From Dactylorhiza incarnata (Eukaryota > Streptophyta > Magnoliopsida > Asparagales > Orchidaceae), in the NCBI GenBank assembly GCA_033032865.1, contig JAWHQI010000277.1:3349501-3413500 (forward strand): 64,000 bases of DNA, in the 5' to 3' direction. The position numbers and the translations under genes were made by a program. The notes beneath the pieces are model-generated. The model saw nothing but the letters and a program-made list of their open reading frames with translations, was not told the origin of the DNA and made no database searches. This document shows, piece after piece, positions 10,918 to 21,898 of the stretch; within the stretch, counting starts at the first letter, position 1, and each line of letters opens with the position of its first letter.

Positions 10918-12554
10918 TGAGGGGAGTCGCAACCTAAATCACCTAGAGGGGGGTGAATATGTGGATTCTAAGGCTTTTCGCGGAATTAAAAATTATAAGA
11001 ACAAAAGCACATAGAAACACAAACACAGCACAACACAAGGATTTTATAGAGGTTCCCCGATGTGGGTAGTCATCTTTCCCGTCTCGCCTATCTAGCACTC
11101 CGAGGTTAGATTCGGCTACTTCACCAATCTCAGATTTTAATAAATCTTACAACTCGGAGTCACAACTCTTACAACTCGGAGCACAAAACTCCTACACAAA
11201 CTCGGAGAACAAACTCTCCTACAACTCGATCCATAAACAAGGATCTACAAAAACTCGGAAGCAAGCTTCCTACAGTAGAATGTAAAAGTAGTGTTTACAG
11301 TACACTATGGATTGACTAGCAATCTTCTAAGAACTTCAGAGAAACTTCTTTCTTCAGATCTGAAATTAGAATCTCTTCTTTCTTGTATGAATGGAGTTCA
11401 GCCTTTTGAGAAACGAGAAAGAAGAAATCTGTAATCTTTTGAGAGCACGATCTGAAACTTGAGAGTCGATAGAATCACGATTGATGTTGAGAGATTCTGA
11501 TTCTGTAGATCTTATCGACTCTGACTTGCGAAGAAGAATAGTGAGAACACCTCTTGTCGACGATGAGAAAATCTTGCGAGGACAAGAGCGACCGACAGAG
11601 AGAAATAACGAAGTTAAGATTTAGATTCACGATTAGGTTTTTTTTCGAAACTAACCCTTAGAAATATATAGGATTCTTCTTCAACGGCTATAAGCGCGAT
11701 TTAAGGAACAAGCTCCACGTGCACTGTACGTGGAGGAAGCCCTAAATGGAGAACCGTCACTTACTGAACCGGAAAACAGATTATCGCCAATTCGTCTATA
11801 TTACCCAGAAACAAACGGCGAATAGCTTAACTGGCTCCACAAATTCGCCGTAAATATATCGATGAATTTTACTTAGTGAATTCGTCTATATATAATTCGA
11901 CTAAAACAACTTAAGAACATCTTTTAGCCATTTAAAAAGATATAGTCGAATTCGTCTATATTCACTTAAACTATATCGACGAATGACTTGATATAATTCA
12001 AGGAATATAAACGAATTTGGACTTGGACAAATTTTCTTTTCAACTAGAAAACAACATCAGCTCCTATCCTTCAACTCCAGCACTTAGGCCCAGTTTGGGT
12101 GAGCTGTTGCTGATGAGAAGCTGCTGATGAATAGCTGCTGATTGTAAAAGTGTTGTTTCTGGAAAACAGAGTTTTGTTAAAAAACTGTGTGTGTGAAATG
12201 GAGTTTGCAGAACTTTTGATAATCTGTTTTGAACAAACTGTTTGGCAAAAATGGAGTTTTTGTAGGTTAATTTTTTATATTTAATTTAACTTTTTTGTTT
12301 TATGCCTGAAATAGTTTAAACATTTAAAACAAACGTCACACGACATACCAAATAAAATATAAATGATTTTCAGATATTACAAACCAACGTTACAAAAAAC
12401 ATAAGATAACTCTTGACGCACATATCTATCAGCTGCATGCAAGTTGATCGGTGTATCACCTACATGATTGAAATTATTTTATATTAGATTCTTATATTAA
12501 AATAAAATATAACATATGAGTAATGAATATTACCTTCTTGCATCATAGAGCTGT

Positions 12555-12815
12555 TGCGCTATTGACACACTCATATACAATCACACACACACTCATATAC
12601 AATCACACACATACACACACTCACACTCACTCATATACCTACACACAAACACACACACACACACTCACTCATATACCAACACACATACACATAAACACAC
12701 AAATTCACACACATAACCACACACATATACACACACACACATATACACTCACACTCACACATACACATACACAAACACACAAACACACAAACTTCACACA
12801 CACATAACCACCTAC
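12555..12815. repeat. CA-rich microsatellite within the DNA transposon
   Basis: Interrupted (CA)n with CATATAC, CTCACT and AAACAC variants over about 260 bp. A weaker CATACAACAACACA-rich tail continues to about 12960. Apparent threonine/histidine-rich frames here are artefacts. Confidence 0.9.
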
Positions 12816-13125
12816 ACATACAACAACATACAAAACAAAGTATCCATAAAACTATGCATCCATAAAACTACAAAAAACACATACAACAACACAAATTCCC
12901 CTACACAAAAATCACACATTCAACTACAAAACCACCTACACATACAACTACGCATACACATAAAACCACAAAATCACAAAATAACCATAACCATGGGAAT
13001 GAGGAAAAAATGGGAATGAGGAAAAAAAATTATACCTCCAAAATGGTAGCCGATCGGGAGAGGAGATCCACAGTAAAGCTTGCAAGCACACACAGATCTG
13101 CGTCGAAGTAGCTTGGAGATTCTTC

Positions 13126-13434
13126 GTGAAGGGGGAGATCGAAATAATGGGGCTTCTTCTTGCCGATTTGAACAAGGGGAGAGAGCGAGCGTGCCCTAGG
13201 AGATCGACAGAAGAATGGACGGCCTGCAAGCACGGCCTCTACGGTAGCTTCGACGAGGACGAAGGGGCTGAAGGGGAGAGAGTGATCGACAGATGGATGG
13301 ACAGCAGAGGAAGAAAACCAGATGTCGCGCGCGAGGGGCAGCGAATCACGGCTGCAGGTTGCGCGTGGTTGAAATGGAAGAAATACCTGCGTATGCGCTA
13401 TGACCTAAAAGCCGCTGATTTTAAAAACGACTGA
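13126..13434 (+). other. Unidentified 102-codon open frame inside the DNA transposon
   Basis: The frame starts MKGEIEIMGLLLADLNKGRE and is rich in charged residues. Two minus-strand frames overlap its left end. I recognise no family. Its higher GC content than the rest of the element could mean a captured host gene fragment, perhaps a 5' UTR and first exon, but this is speculative and it may well be non-coding. Confidence 0.25.
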
Positions 13435-14121
13435 TATACCTGCTTATTGATACCAAACACAGCTTTTTGTGTAAACGAAGTTTTCATCCTGCCGCACCGG
13501 AGCCAATAAGCTCCCCCAAACGCTACCTTAGTATATGAAGTACTCCACAATAGAGAGATTTCACATGAGTCAACACTTTGGTTTACACAATGAGGGATTA
13601 CATTGCATAGGTCTGTGTTTAATGACTCATTGAAACCTGACATTGGTTTGTACTTAGAATGTAATAACCTGCAATATCACAGCTAAAGTGCATAATCAAA
13701 TACAAACTCAATTCAACTTAGTTCAAGGGGACTTCTTCAAATAAGGGTAATTGTAGATACAATTCTCAACAATCTCCCCCTATTTGAAGAAGTCAGAACC
13801 CTATATACTAAGTTGAATTGCACAGAGAATAAGTATAATATAATATTAAAGAGAGTTAAAGACTTAGCTTTTCAACTGGCTTTTCAACCTTCTATCCCCC
13901 TTTCAACTTCTTCTCCCCCTTTCTGACTACTTCAGATAGGGAAGTGAAAACATGATAGTTCAACAGGGTTCTCCCCCTCAGTAACTGCATCAGAGTCCTT
14001 ATTTTGAAGTAGACTTAGAAAACATTGATTCATCTCCCCCTCAAACTTTTCTCCCCCTTTGAATTTCAGTGCATGGACTGATTTCCTGAACTTTTCTATA
14101 ATTTCATTATAGACTTCTTGT

Positions 14122-14151
14122 TCCGGTCATGTGCCGAGAACATCCACTGTC
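14122..14151 (-). pseudogene. Remnant of Copia-S1 protease active site
   Basis: The minus strand reads DSGCSRHMTG, the catalytic-aspartate motif at the start of Copia aspartic protease. It lies in the expected place downstream of the gag end GPKSIWVPK. A stop follows five codons later (14105-14109 area). Then comes AAAGGGGGAGA-rich sequence that leads to the 3' LTR, so everything from protease onward has been deleted. Confidence 0.75.
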
Positions 14152-14282
14152 CAAATGCCCGATAAGAGTTTTGGTTGGCCTTTGGACATACCTGCAAACA
14201 AAAATTAATTATCCTTAGGAACCCAAATAGATTTGGGTCCTAGGTTCCTGGTTAGACGACTACCACTCAGAGTGTTAATATT

Positions 14283-16477
14283 GTGAGTGGTCATTCTTAC
14301 ATTATTAACCTGTGGAGTCTTGAAATTCAAGGTATTGAACCAACAATCAATGGCGAAGTGACCAACTTTGCCACAACACCAACAGTCGAATATGTTGTAC
14401 CTTCTTTTCCTCTCCTGCTTAACTCTTTAAACGGGGGGTCTAGCATGAGTTACCGACTTGGAGGTAGAAGCATCGTGCTTGCAACAAACACATGGCTCCT
14501 TCGCAAGTGGTTTTGTAGCAACAAGTTTAACTTGTGGTGATTTCTTTGCTGATGGTCCATGCATGAATGAACCATAGTCCTTGAGGACTATCTCTTCGTA
14601 AGGAGCTTTGAAAGCAGTCGTTCCGCTGTTTCGGGGACGGCTCCATCCTTGGTTACTCTTACTTGACTCAACGTGAGTTGGTCTTGTAAAGTGACCATAC
14701 ATTGTTTCAAAGTCATATGTGTTAGTGGGAAACACTACCTTCTTGAAAGAAGGTTGACTCTGATCAGGCTTATCCTTTCCCTTAATGGCTCTTTTCTTAG
14801 CCGTCTTACTTTTCTCTGTTTGATGACCGATACCACTACCCTTCGCAGGAGCAGAAAAGCTATCGATGAGAGGGAGGATAGTCTTTGTCTTAGAGAAGCT
14901 TTCCACTAGCTTTCTCTCTACCACTAGTTTTTTCTCCAGCTCAGTCATGGATTTCTCCTTTTGCTTTAGTAGTTCAGCAGTGCTTTGGAGTTCGTCCTTC
15001 AAGATCTGGACTTCATCTCTGAAGGGAAGTAATTTTTCAATTTCTTCTCTCAGATCCGATTGCACGGTCTTGAGAGACTCAATCTCCTTCGTCTGAGATT
15101 TGACTACCTTTTGGCACTTGTCAAATCCTTTCAATAAGGCTTTGTACTAAACTAGTATAGAAAAATCTTCCTCTGAGGAGTAGCCTTCATCCGCTATGGA
15201 ATCCGTCTCAGATTCAGAAAGAGGAGTATGAGAGTTTACCTTTCCCTCATTTGGGGTGTCGTAGTTTTCCTCATCAGTTTGGGCCATTAGGCCAAAGTAG
15301 GCCTCTTCATCTGAGCTTGACTCATCTTAGTCGTTGTCGCTAAGAGTCTTTGACTTTTTTGCGAAGAAGCTCTTCTCGGTTTTCTTCTTACCCTTGAAGG
15401 ATCACTTTTCTTCTTTCTTTGATCCTTCGTTCTTCTTATATGGGCACTCCGCAATTACATGTCCTGGCTTATTGCAACAATAGCAAATAATGTCAGAGGA
15501 ATTTTGTTTATTCGGTTTAGAATGATACCTGTCATTGTTGTAGCTTTGCTTGTGATGATCATCATAACTTCTGAATCTTCTGTGATCGGAGGAAGAAGAC
15601 TGGTTCTTTCTTTGTCTTCTTTTATTAAGCAACCTTTTGAATTGCTTGGAGAGAAGAAAAATTCTCCATCAGACATATCTGAGCTTGAGGTGCAAGCTTC
15701 ATATCCTTCATCTTCATCTGATGGTGGTCTCCTTATAGGTGACACTGCCTTGCCTCTTCTTTACTCTCTGGCCTTTAGTGCCACGAACTTCTCCCTTCCA
15801 AAAGTTGTGTATCCCTCTTCTTCAGCTTTTCTGATGCTTAGCTTTAACTCATGGGAAAGAAGCTTCCCGAATAGTATTTCTGGCTCCATAGTAGCCAACT
15901 TTCAGAATTCCCTGATGGCAATGGCCTTAGTATCTCATTCTTTTGTCAGGGATCTCAAAAACTTATCATTCAGTTCACCCACGGTGAATTTCCGATCATA
16001 GTTCCTAAGACCGTTGACGATCTTGAAGAACTTCTCATAAGTATCTGATATGCTATCTCTCGGGTCTTGCTTGAAGGCTTCGTATTCTTGATTCAGTAGA
16101 GATCTTCGATCATTCCTTACTTCTTTCGTACCTTCCATCAAAACAACAAGAGAATCCCACATTTCTTTGGCAGACTTGCAGTGAAAAAGATTTTGCAACA
16201 TTGAGTCATCCACTACACTAGCAATGATGTTCTTTGCCTTCTTGTCCAAGGCTACAATAGTGATTTTATCTTTAGTGAGCTCTAGCATCTTCTTTGCAAT
16301 TTGAAGGTTTGAATTTATTGAAGAGGGTTTCATGGGAACATAAGGACCTTGTTCAACAATCTGGAAAATTCTTGGGTCGGTGGCTTCCATGTAGAACTTT
16401 ACTCTTTCCTTCCACATGGGGAAGTTCTCTTTGGTGCATATTGGCAACTTCATGGAGGAATCCTTATTCTTGTCCAT
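14283..16477 (-). pseudogene. Copia-S1 gag (UBN2 capsid, two zinc knuckles, coiled coil), broken
   Basis: In order on the minus strand: a UBN2 capsid part (15935-16477, starting MDKNKDSSMKLPICTKENFP, with AKEMWDSLVVLMEGT and SDTYEKFFKIVNGLRNYDRK). Next is a basic linker and knuckle CYCCNKPGHVIAEC in 15402-15632. Then an acidic stretch with SSSDEEAYFGLMA, a lysine/glutamate-rich coiled coil (14930-15134), a second knuckle CWCCGKVGHFAIDC (14342-14384), and GPKSIWVPKDN. This order is typical of SIRE-like Copia gag. It is interrupted by a stop after SLTKE, a frameshift near 15640 and further stops. Gag coats element RNA in the cytoplasm; this copy is not functional. Confidence 0.85.
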
Positions 16478-16550
16478 TCAAGACATATTGACTCTTGCAA
16501 CTAGATTTAGAGATCTTGTTCAAGGTGTTAACCTTTAGCTAACAACCTCT

Positions 16551-16561
16551 CTCTGATACCA
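16551..16561 (-). other. Primer binding site of Copia-S1
   Basis: TGGTATCAGAG on the minus strand, complementary to the 3' end of initiator methionine tRNA. It is two bases from the LTR edge at 16564. Confidence 0.85.
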
Positions 16562-17207
16562 ATTGAAAGTATCTAGTCGCAACCTAAATCACCTAGACGG
16601 GGTGAATAGGTGGATTCTAAGGCTTTTCGTGGAATTAAAAATTATAAGAACAAAAGCACATAGAAACACAAATGCAACACAACACAAGGATTTTATAGAG
16701 GTTCCCCGATGTGGGTAGTCCTCTTTCCCGCCTCGCCTATCTAGCACTCCGAGGCTAGATTCGGCTACTTCACAGATCTCAAATTATAATAAATCTTACA
16801 ACTCGGAGTCACAACTCCTACAACTCAGAGCACAAAACTCCTACACAAACTCGGAGAACAAACTCTCCCACAACTCGATCCCTAAACAAGGATCTACAAA
16901 AACTCGGAAGCAAGTTTCCTACAATAGTATGTAAAAATAGAGTTTTCAGTACACTATGGATTGACTAGCAATCTTCTAAGAACTTCAGAGAAAGTTCTTT
17001 CTTCAGATCTGAAATTAGAATCTCTTATTTCTTGTATGAATGGAGTTCAGCCTTTTGAGAAACGAGAAAGAAGAAATTTGTAATCTTTTGAGAGCATGAT
17101 CTGAAACTTGAGAGTCGATAAAATCACGATTGATGTTGAGAGATTCTAATTCTGTAGATCTTATCGACTCTGACTTGCAAAGAAGAATCGTGAGAACACC
17201 TCTTGTC

Positions 17208-18451
17208 TGTACAACCCTGTATTCGTCGAGTGGGTCCCCGGGGCCCAGGGTGTCTTTAGGCCCAATGTATTTTAGCACTGCCCCAGGCAAGGAGGGGGGG
17301 GGGGGGGAGTTTCTGGGCGTACCCGATAAGGGGGCGACTGGTGGAGGCGGGCGGCCTTCTGCTCGCCCAGCCTTGTAAGGGGGCAAGCCGGAGAGGCGGG
17401 TGGCCTCCTGGGCTCGCCCCGCTCCAGCAGGTGGTGAGCCGGAGAGGAGGGTGGCCTCCCGGGATCGCCAAACCCCAGCAGGGGGAGAGCCGGAGAGGCG
17501 GACGGCCTCCCGGGCTCGCCCCGCCCCAGCAGGGGACGAGCCGGAGAGGCGGGTGGCCTCCCGGGCTCGCCCCGCCCCAGCAGGTGGCGAGCCGGAGAGG
17601 CGGGTGGCCTCTCTGGCTCTCCCCGCCCCAGCAGGGGGCGAGCTGGAGAGGCGGGTGGCCTCCCGGGCTCGCCCCACCCCATAAGGGGGAGAGCCGGGAA
17701 GGCGGGTGGCCTCTCGGGCTCGCCCCGCCATAGAAGGGGGCGAGCCGGAGAGGCGGGTGGCCTCCTGGGCTCGCCCCGCCCCAGCAAGGGGGCGAGCCGA
17801 AGAGGCGGGTGGCCTCCCGGGCTCGCCCATCCCTAGCAGGGGGGCGAGCCGGGGAGGCGGGCGGCCTCCCGCTTGCCTGGGGCGAGCTGGGGAGGCGGGA
17901 GGCCTCCCGCTCGCCCAGCCCAGTGAGGGAGGCGAGCCGGGGAGGCGGGCGGCCTCCCGCTCGCCCAGCCTAGTGAGGGGGGCAAGCAAGGGAGGCGGCC
18001 TGCCTCCTCTCGTCCAGCCCCAAGAATAGGGGGGCCTGCGTTTAGTGCCTCTGAATGGCGGGATTTGGCTGTTAGCAGGCCAATCCTGGGGGTATTTTCT
18101 TAATCTCTTAGGCCGAAATCTGGCTATTGGCAGACCAAGCAAGGAAAACTATAAATATGACTAAGGGGGTACCATTTGGAGGGGACTTCTCTTTTGGCTA
18201 CTCTCTCCCCAAGTTTCTTTGGTGGGTGAAGAGAGCCTCCAAAGGTGCCCAAGCTTAGCATTGGCTTGGGAGGGGAAGCGCTCTAAGATCTTCCGGGTGT
18301 GTGGTGGGACCTCCTCGCTAAGCCCTTGGTCTTGTTTCTAGTTCCTTAAGCCTTCAACCTAGCACTCTCCCTTGGGAGAAGTAAGTGTGAGGTCATCCCC
18401 CAACTTGTTGAGGACCCGAGCTCCACAAGAGTCCAATTCTTCATTTCAACA
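17208..18451 (+). repeat. LARD-G1 5' LTR
   Basis: A 1,244-bp LTR: the TGTACAACC start, a 51-bp repeat array, TATAAATA at 18150-18157, then GGGTGTGTGGTGGGACCTCC in the presumed R/U5, and TTTCAACA at the end. A minus-strand frame of 375 codons overlaps it (17015-18142), but that is an artefact of a repeat unit divisible by three. Confidence 0.85.
17340..18005. repeat. 51-bp minisatellite, about 13 copies, in the 5' LTR of LARD-G1
   Basis: The word GAGCCGGAGAGGCGG recurs every 51 bases (for example near 17436, 17487, 17538, 17589, 17640, 17691, 17742 and 17793). It alternates with GGCCTCCCGGGCTCGCCCC. One unit near 17850 is shorter. The array is very GC-rich. Confidence 0.9.
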
Positions 18452-18754
18452 TTTATGGAGCGGTGAGCGTGGAGAGTGACCAGCACAGAAAATCTCAAGT
18501 TGAGCTCAATGGCTGGAGGTGGAGGATATGGATCCGACCCAGGACACTCGCAGCCGCCGGTGGCTGTGGTGACGATGTAGATGTTCGAAAACTTCAAGCG
18601 GGAGGTCCTACAGACCTTGTAGCTAGCTTTCGCCATGAGAGGCGAAGGCAAGGAAGGAGGCGATCTAGAGGCCCTACACCGGCGTATGGATGAGAGCACT
18701 CCCGGCCAGCAATCCAGGAAGGAGGTGCCAGCAAGGGCAAGTGGGGAGGCATCC

Positions 18755-19110
18755 GGCCCCCACTCGCCCGGCCTCCAAAGAGGGAGCGAGTGGGGAGGCG
18801 GCCTGACCCCACTCGCCCAGTCCCAAGGGGGCGAGTGGGGAGGCGGCCTGCCCCCACTCGCCCAGCCCCAAGGGGGCTAGTGGGGAGGCGGCCTGCCCCC
18901 ATTCGCCCAGTCCCAAGGGGGCGAGTGGGGAGACGGCCTGCCCCCACTCGCCCAGCCCCAAGGGGGCGAGTGGGGAGGCGGACTGCCCCCACTCGCCCAG
19001 CCCCAAGGGAGCGAGCGAGGAGGCATTTGGCCCCCACTCGCCCAGCCCCAAAGGGGGGCGAGCGGGGAGGCATCCGACCCCGACTCACCCCGCTCCAAAG
19101 GGGGTTGAGC
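18755..19110. repeat. 45-bp minisatellite, about 7 copies, in LARD-G1
   Basis: CCACTCGCCCAGCCCCAAGG followed by GGGCGAGTGGGGAGGCGGCC repeats every 45 bases. It resembles the 51-bp LTR unit in words (GGCGAG, GGGGAGGCGG, CTCGCCCAG), which suggests a shared origin. Open frames on both strands here reflect the unit length, not coding. Confidence 0.9.
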
Positions 19111-19197
19111 AGATGCGGGTGGACGAGCCGGGAAGAAAAGTCCCTTTTGCGAGTTGGTCCTCTCGGTCCCGGTTCCAGAGGGGTTCAGGGGCCGTAG

Positions 19198-19345
19198 ATG
19201 TCTTACTACTCCGGCAAGGATGACCTAGTCATGCACCTGCAGTGGTTCGAGGACATGGTCTATATCAGACCTATGTCAGATGCCTTCCAGTGTCGGCTCT
19301 TTGCCACCACCCTGAAGGAAAAGGCAAGGGGTCCAAGGTAGTAAC
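19198..19345 (+). pseudogene. Gag remnant (Retrotrans_gag type) in LARD-G1
   Basis: Translation in the frame starting near 19200 reads SYYSGKDDLVMHLQWFEDMV followed by MSDAFQCRLFATTLKEKARG. This matches the conserved F..M....D...C..F..TL...A pattern of Gypsy capsid proteins. The frame is lost soon after and before it, so only about 45 codons survive. It places the ancestor among Gypsy elements, probably the Tat group. Confidence 0.65.
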
Positions 19346-19498
19346 ATCCGCAGCCGGAGGGAGTCGAGGAAGACCAGGCCTGGGAGTAGGAGACCAAGCT
19401 TTGGTTTCCACACTTAGTTTTTTCTTTAAGTCCATGTAGTACGATGGTTTATTTCCATACTTAGTTTTTTCTTGCATGTAATGTGATAACTAATGTGA

Positions 19499-21313
19499 TG
19501 AAAAGTTTCCAAGGTACTTAACCCCGATGCTGGCCCGCTGACCAGGCTCCCATCAAGTTGGCAGGGCCGGGAACCACTCGGTGGCCGGAGGTTTTCAAAG
19601 TATTTAGCCCTGATGCTGGCCCACTGACCAGGCTCCCATCAAGCTGACAGAGCCGGGAACCGCTCGGTGGCCGGAGGTTTTCAAAGTGCTTATCCCCGAT
19701 GCTGGCCCGCTGACCAGGCTCCCATCAAGCTGGCAGGGCCAGTAACTGCTCAGTGGCCGGAGGTTTTCAAAGTACTCTGCCCCGATGCTGGCCCGCTGAC
19801 CAGGCTCCCATCAAGCTGGCAGGGCCGGGAACCGCTCGGTGGACGGAGGTTTTCAAATTGCTTAGCCCCGATGCTGGCCCGCTGACCAGGCTCCCATCAA
19901 GATGGTAGGGTCGGGAACCTCTCGGTGGCCGGAGGTTTTCAAAGTGCTTAGCCTCGATGCTAGCCCGCTGGCCAGGCTCCCATCAAGCTGGCAGGGCTGG
20001 GAACCGCTCAGTGGCCGGAGGTTTTAAAAGTACTTATCCCTGATGTTGGCCCACTGACCAGGCTCCCATCAAGCTGGCAGGGTCGGGAACCGCTCGGTGG
20101 TCGGAGGTTTTCAAAGTACTTAGCCCCGATGCTGGCCCGCTGACCAAGCTCCCATCAAGCTAGCAGGGTCGGGAACTGCTCAGTGGCCGGAGGTTTTCAA
20201 AGTGCTTAGCCCCGATGCTGGCCCACTGACCAGGCTCCCATCAAGCTATCAGGGTCGGGAACCGCTCGGTGGCCGGAGGTTTTCAAAGTGCTTAGCCCCG
20301 ATGCTGGCCCGCTGACCAGGCTCCCATCAAGCTGGCAGGGCCGGGCTGGAGGTTTACAAAGTGCTTAGCCCCAATGCTGGCCCGCTGAACAGGCTCCCAT
20401 CAAGCTGGCAGGGACGGGAACCACTCGGTGGCCGGAGGTTTTCAAAGTACTTATCTCCGATGCTGGCCCACTGACTAGGCTCCCATCAAGCTGGCAGGGC
20501 CGAGAACCGCTCGGTGGTCGGAGGTTTTCAAAGTGCTTAGCCCCGATGCTGGCTTGCTGACCAGGCTCTCATCAAGCTGGCAGGGCCGGGAATCACTCGG
20601 TTGCCGAAGGTTTTCAAAGTGCTTAGCCCCGATGATGGCCCGCTGACCAGGCTCCCATCAAGCTGGCAGGGCCAGGAACCGCTCGGTGGCTGGAGGTTTT
20701 CAAAGTGCTTAGCTCCGATGCTGGCCCACTGACCAGGCTCCCATCAAGCTGGCAGGGCCGGGAACTGCTCGGTGGCCAGAGGTTTTCAAAGTATTTAGCC
20801 CTGATGCTGGCCCGCTGACCAGGCTCCCATCAAGCTGGCAGGGCCAGGAACCGCTCGGTGGCCGGAGGTTTTCAAAGTGCTTAGCCCCGATGTTGGCACG
20901 CTGACTAGGCTCCCATCAAGCTGGCAGGGCCCGGAACCGCTCGGTGGCCGGAGGTTTTCAAAGTCCTTAGCCCGGATACTGGCCCGCTGACCAGGCTCCC
21001 ATCAAGCTGGCAGGGCTGGGAACCGCTCAGTGGCCGGAGGTTTTCAAAGTGCTTAGCCCCGATGCTGGCCCACTGACCAGGCTCCCATCAAGTTGGCAGG
21101 GCCGGGAACCACTCGGTAGCTGGAGGTTTTCAAAGTACTTAGCCCCTTTGCTGGCCCGCTGACCAGGCTCCCATCAAGATGGCAGGGCCGGGAACCGCTC
21201 GGTGGCCGCAGGTTTTGAAAGTACTTAGCCCCGATGCTGGCCCGCTGACCAGGCTCCCACCAAGCTGGCAGGGCCGGGAACCGCTCGGTGGCCGGAGGTT
21301 TTCAAAGTACTTT
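19499..21313. repeat. 86-bp minisatellite, about 21 copies, in LARD-G1
   Basis: Each unit holds TTAGCCCCGATGCTGGCCCG, then CTGACCAGGCTCCCATCAAG, GGCAGGGCCGGGAACCGCTC and GGTGGCCGGAGGTTTTCAAA. Successive GGCCGGAGG words lie 85-88 bases apart; one unit near 20343 is about 14 bases shorter. Units differ by a few substitutions each. Confidence 0.95.
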
Positions 21314-21785
21314 GCCCCGAGATGGCTCCGCTAGACGGGCTCTTACTAGCCGGCAGGGTAGGATGGCCTCTTGGGGAGGCTAAGTAGTTTTTCCCCCGAG
21401 ATGGCTCTGCTATCCGGGCTCTCACTAGCCGGTATGGTAGGATGGTCTCTCGGGGAGGGTAAGTGATTTTCCCCCAAGATGGATCCGCTAGCTGGGCTCT
21501 CACTAGCCGGTAGGGTAGGATGGCCACTCAGGGAGGCTAAGTGATTTTTCCCCCGAGATGACTCCGCTAGCCGGGCTCTCACTAGCCGGCAGGGTGGGAT
21601 GGCCTCTCGAAGAGGCTTAGTGGTTTTTCCCCCGAGATGGCTCCGCTAGCTGGGCTCTCACTAGTCGGCAGGGTAGAATGGACTCTCGGGGAAGCTAAGT
21701 GGTTTTTCCCCCGAGATGACTCTGCTAGCCGGACTCTCACTGGCCGGCAGGGCAGGATTGGCCTCTCTTGGAGGCTAAAGTAAAT
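21314..21785. repeat. About 78-bp minisatellite, 6 copies, in LARD-G1
   Basis: Units begin with CCCCGAGATGGCTCCGCTAG, contain GGGCTCTCACTAGCCGGCAG and end GGAGGCTAAGTGGTTTTTCC. Starts are near 21314, 21391, 21468, 21546, 21626 and 21705. The array abuts the 86-bp array directly. Confidence 0.9.
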
Positions 21786-21898
21786 TTCCACTGGGACGAT
21801 GTGGAGTCTTCTCAATTTCACTCAGCGCCACTCGTCGAATATGCAGGGTTGGACTTTTCATTCCAAGCGTGTAACCCGCTCGAAAAGTGTGGTGATTG

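Larger units (their letters stand above)
12087..13527. mobile_element. 1,441-bp PIF/Harbinger-like non-autonomous DNA transposon
   Basis: Termini are GGCCCAGTTTGGGTGAGCT and, read from the other end, GGTAGCGTTTGGGGGAGCT: imperfect 19-bp inverted repeats. TTA flanks both sides (12084-12086, 13528-13530). The other Copia-S1 LTR has the uninterrupted site with one TTA (23496-23498), which proves the boundaries. The interior has a CA-rich microsatellite and, near the right end, an open stretch (13126-13434) with no recognised domain. No transposase is visible, so it depends on a partner element. The termini resemble those of the MITE at 6580. Confidence 0.85.
10918..13771 (-). repeat. Copia-S1 3' LTR, interrupted by a DNA transposon
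   Basis: Collinear with the other LTR (16564-17207 plus 22973-23739), sharing GTCGCAACCTAAATCACC, the CTCGGAG repeats, the ATTCGTC/GACGAAT section and the AATTCTCAACA end. The first ~15 bases differ between the two copies. A 1,441-bp element is inserted at 12087-13527. Confidence 0.85.

Noticed and set aside
12523..12819. Threonine/histidine-rich and cysteine/valine-rich frames
   Set aside because: Translations of a CA microsatellite.
17015..18142. 375-codon minus-strand frame rich in proline, arginine and glycine, plus several plus-strand frames
   Set aside because: It lies across an LTR array whose 51-bp unit is divisible by three, so all frames stay open. It also runs across the junction of two different transposons.
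18594..19197. Long proline/arginine-rich frames on both strands
   Set aside because: Same effect from the 45-bp array. No conserved domain and both strands are open.
19499..21785. CRISPR-like array
   Set aside because: Units are directly adjacent with no unique spacers and vary by substitution, and the DNA is plant nuclear. They are minisatellites.
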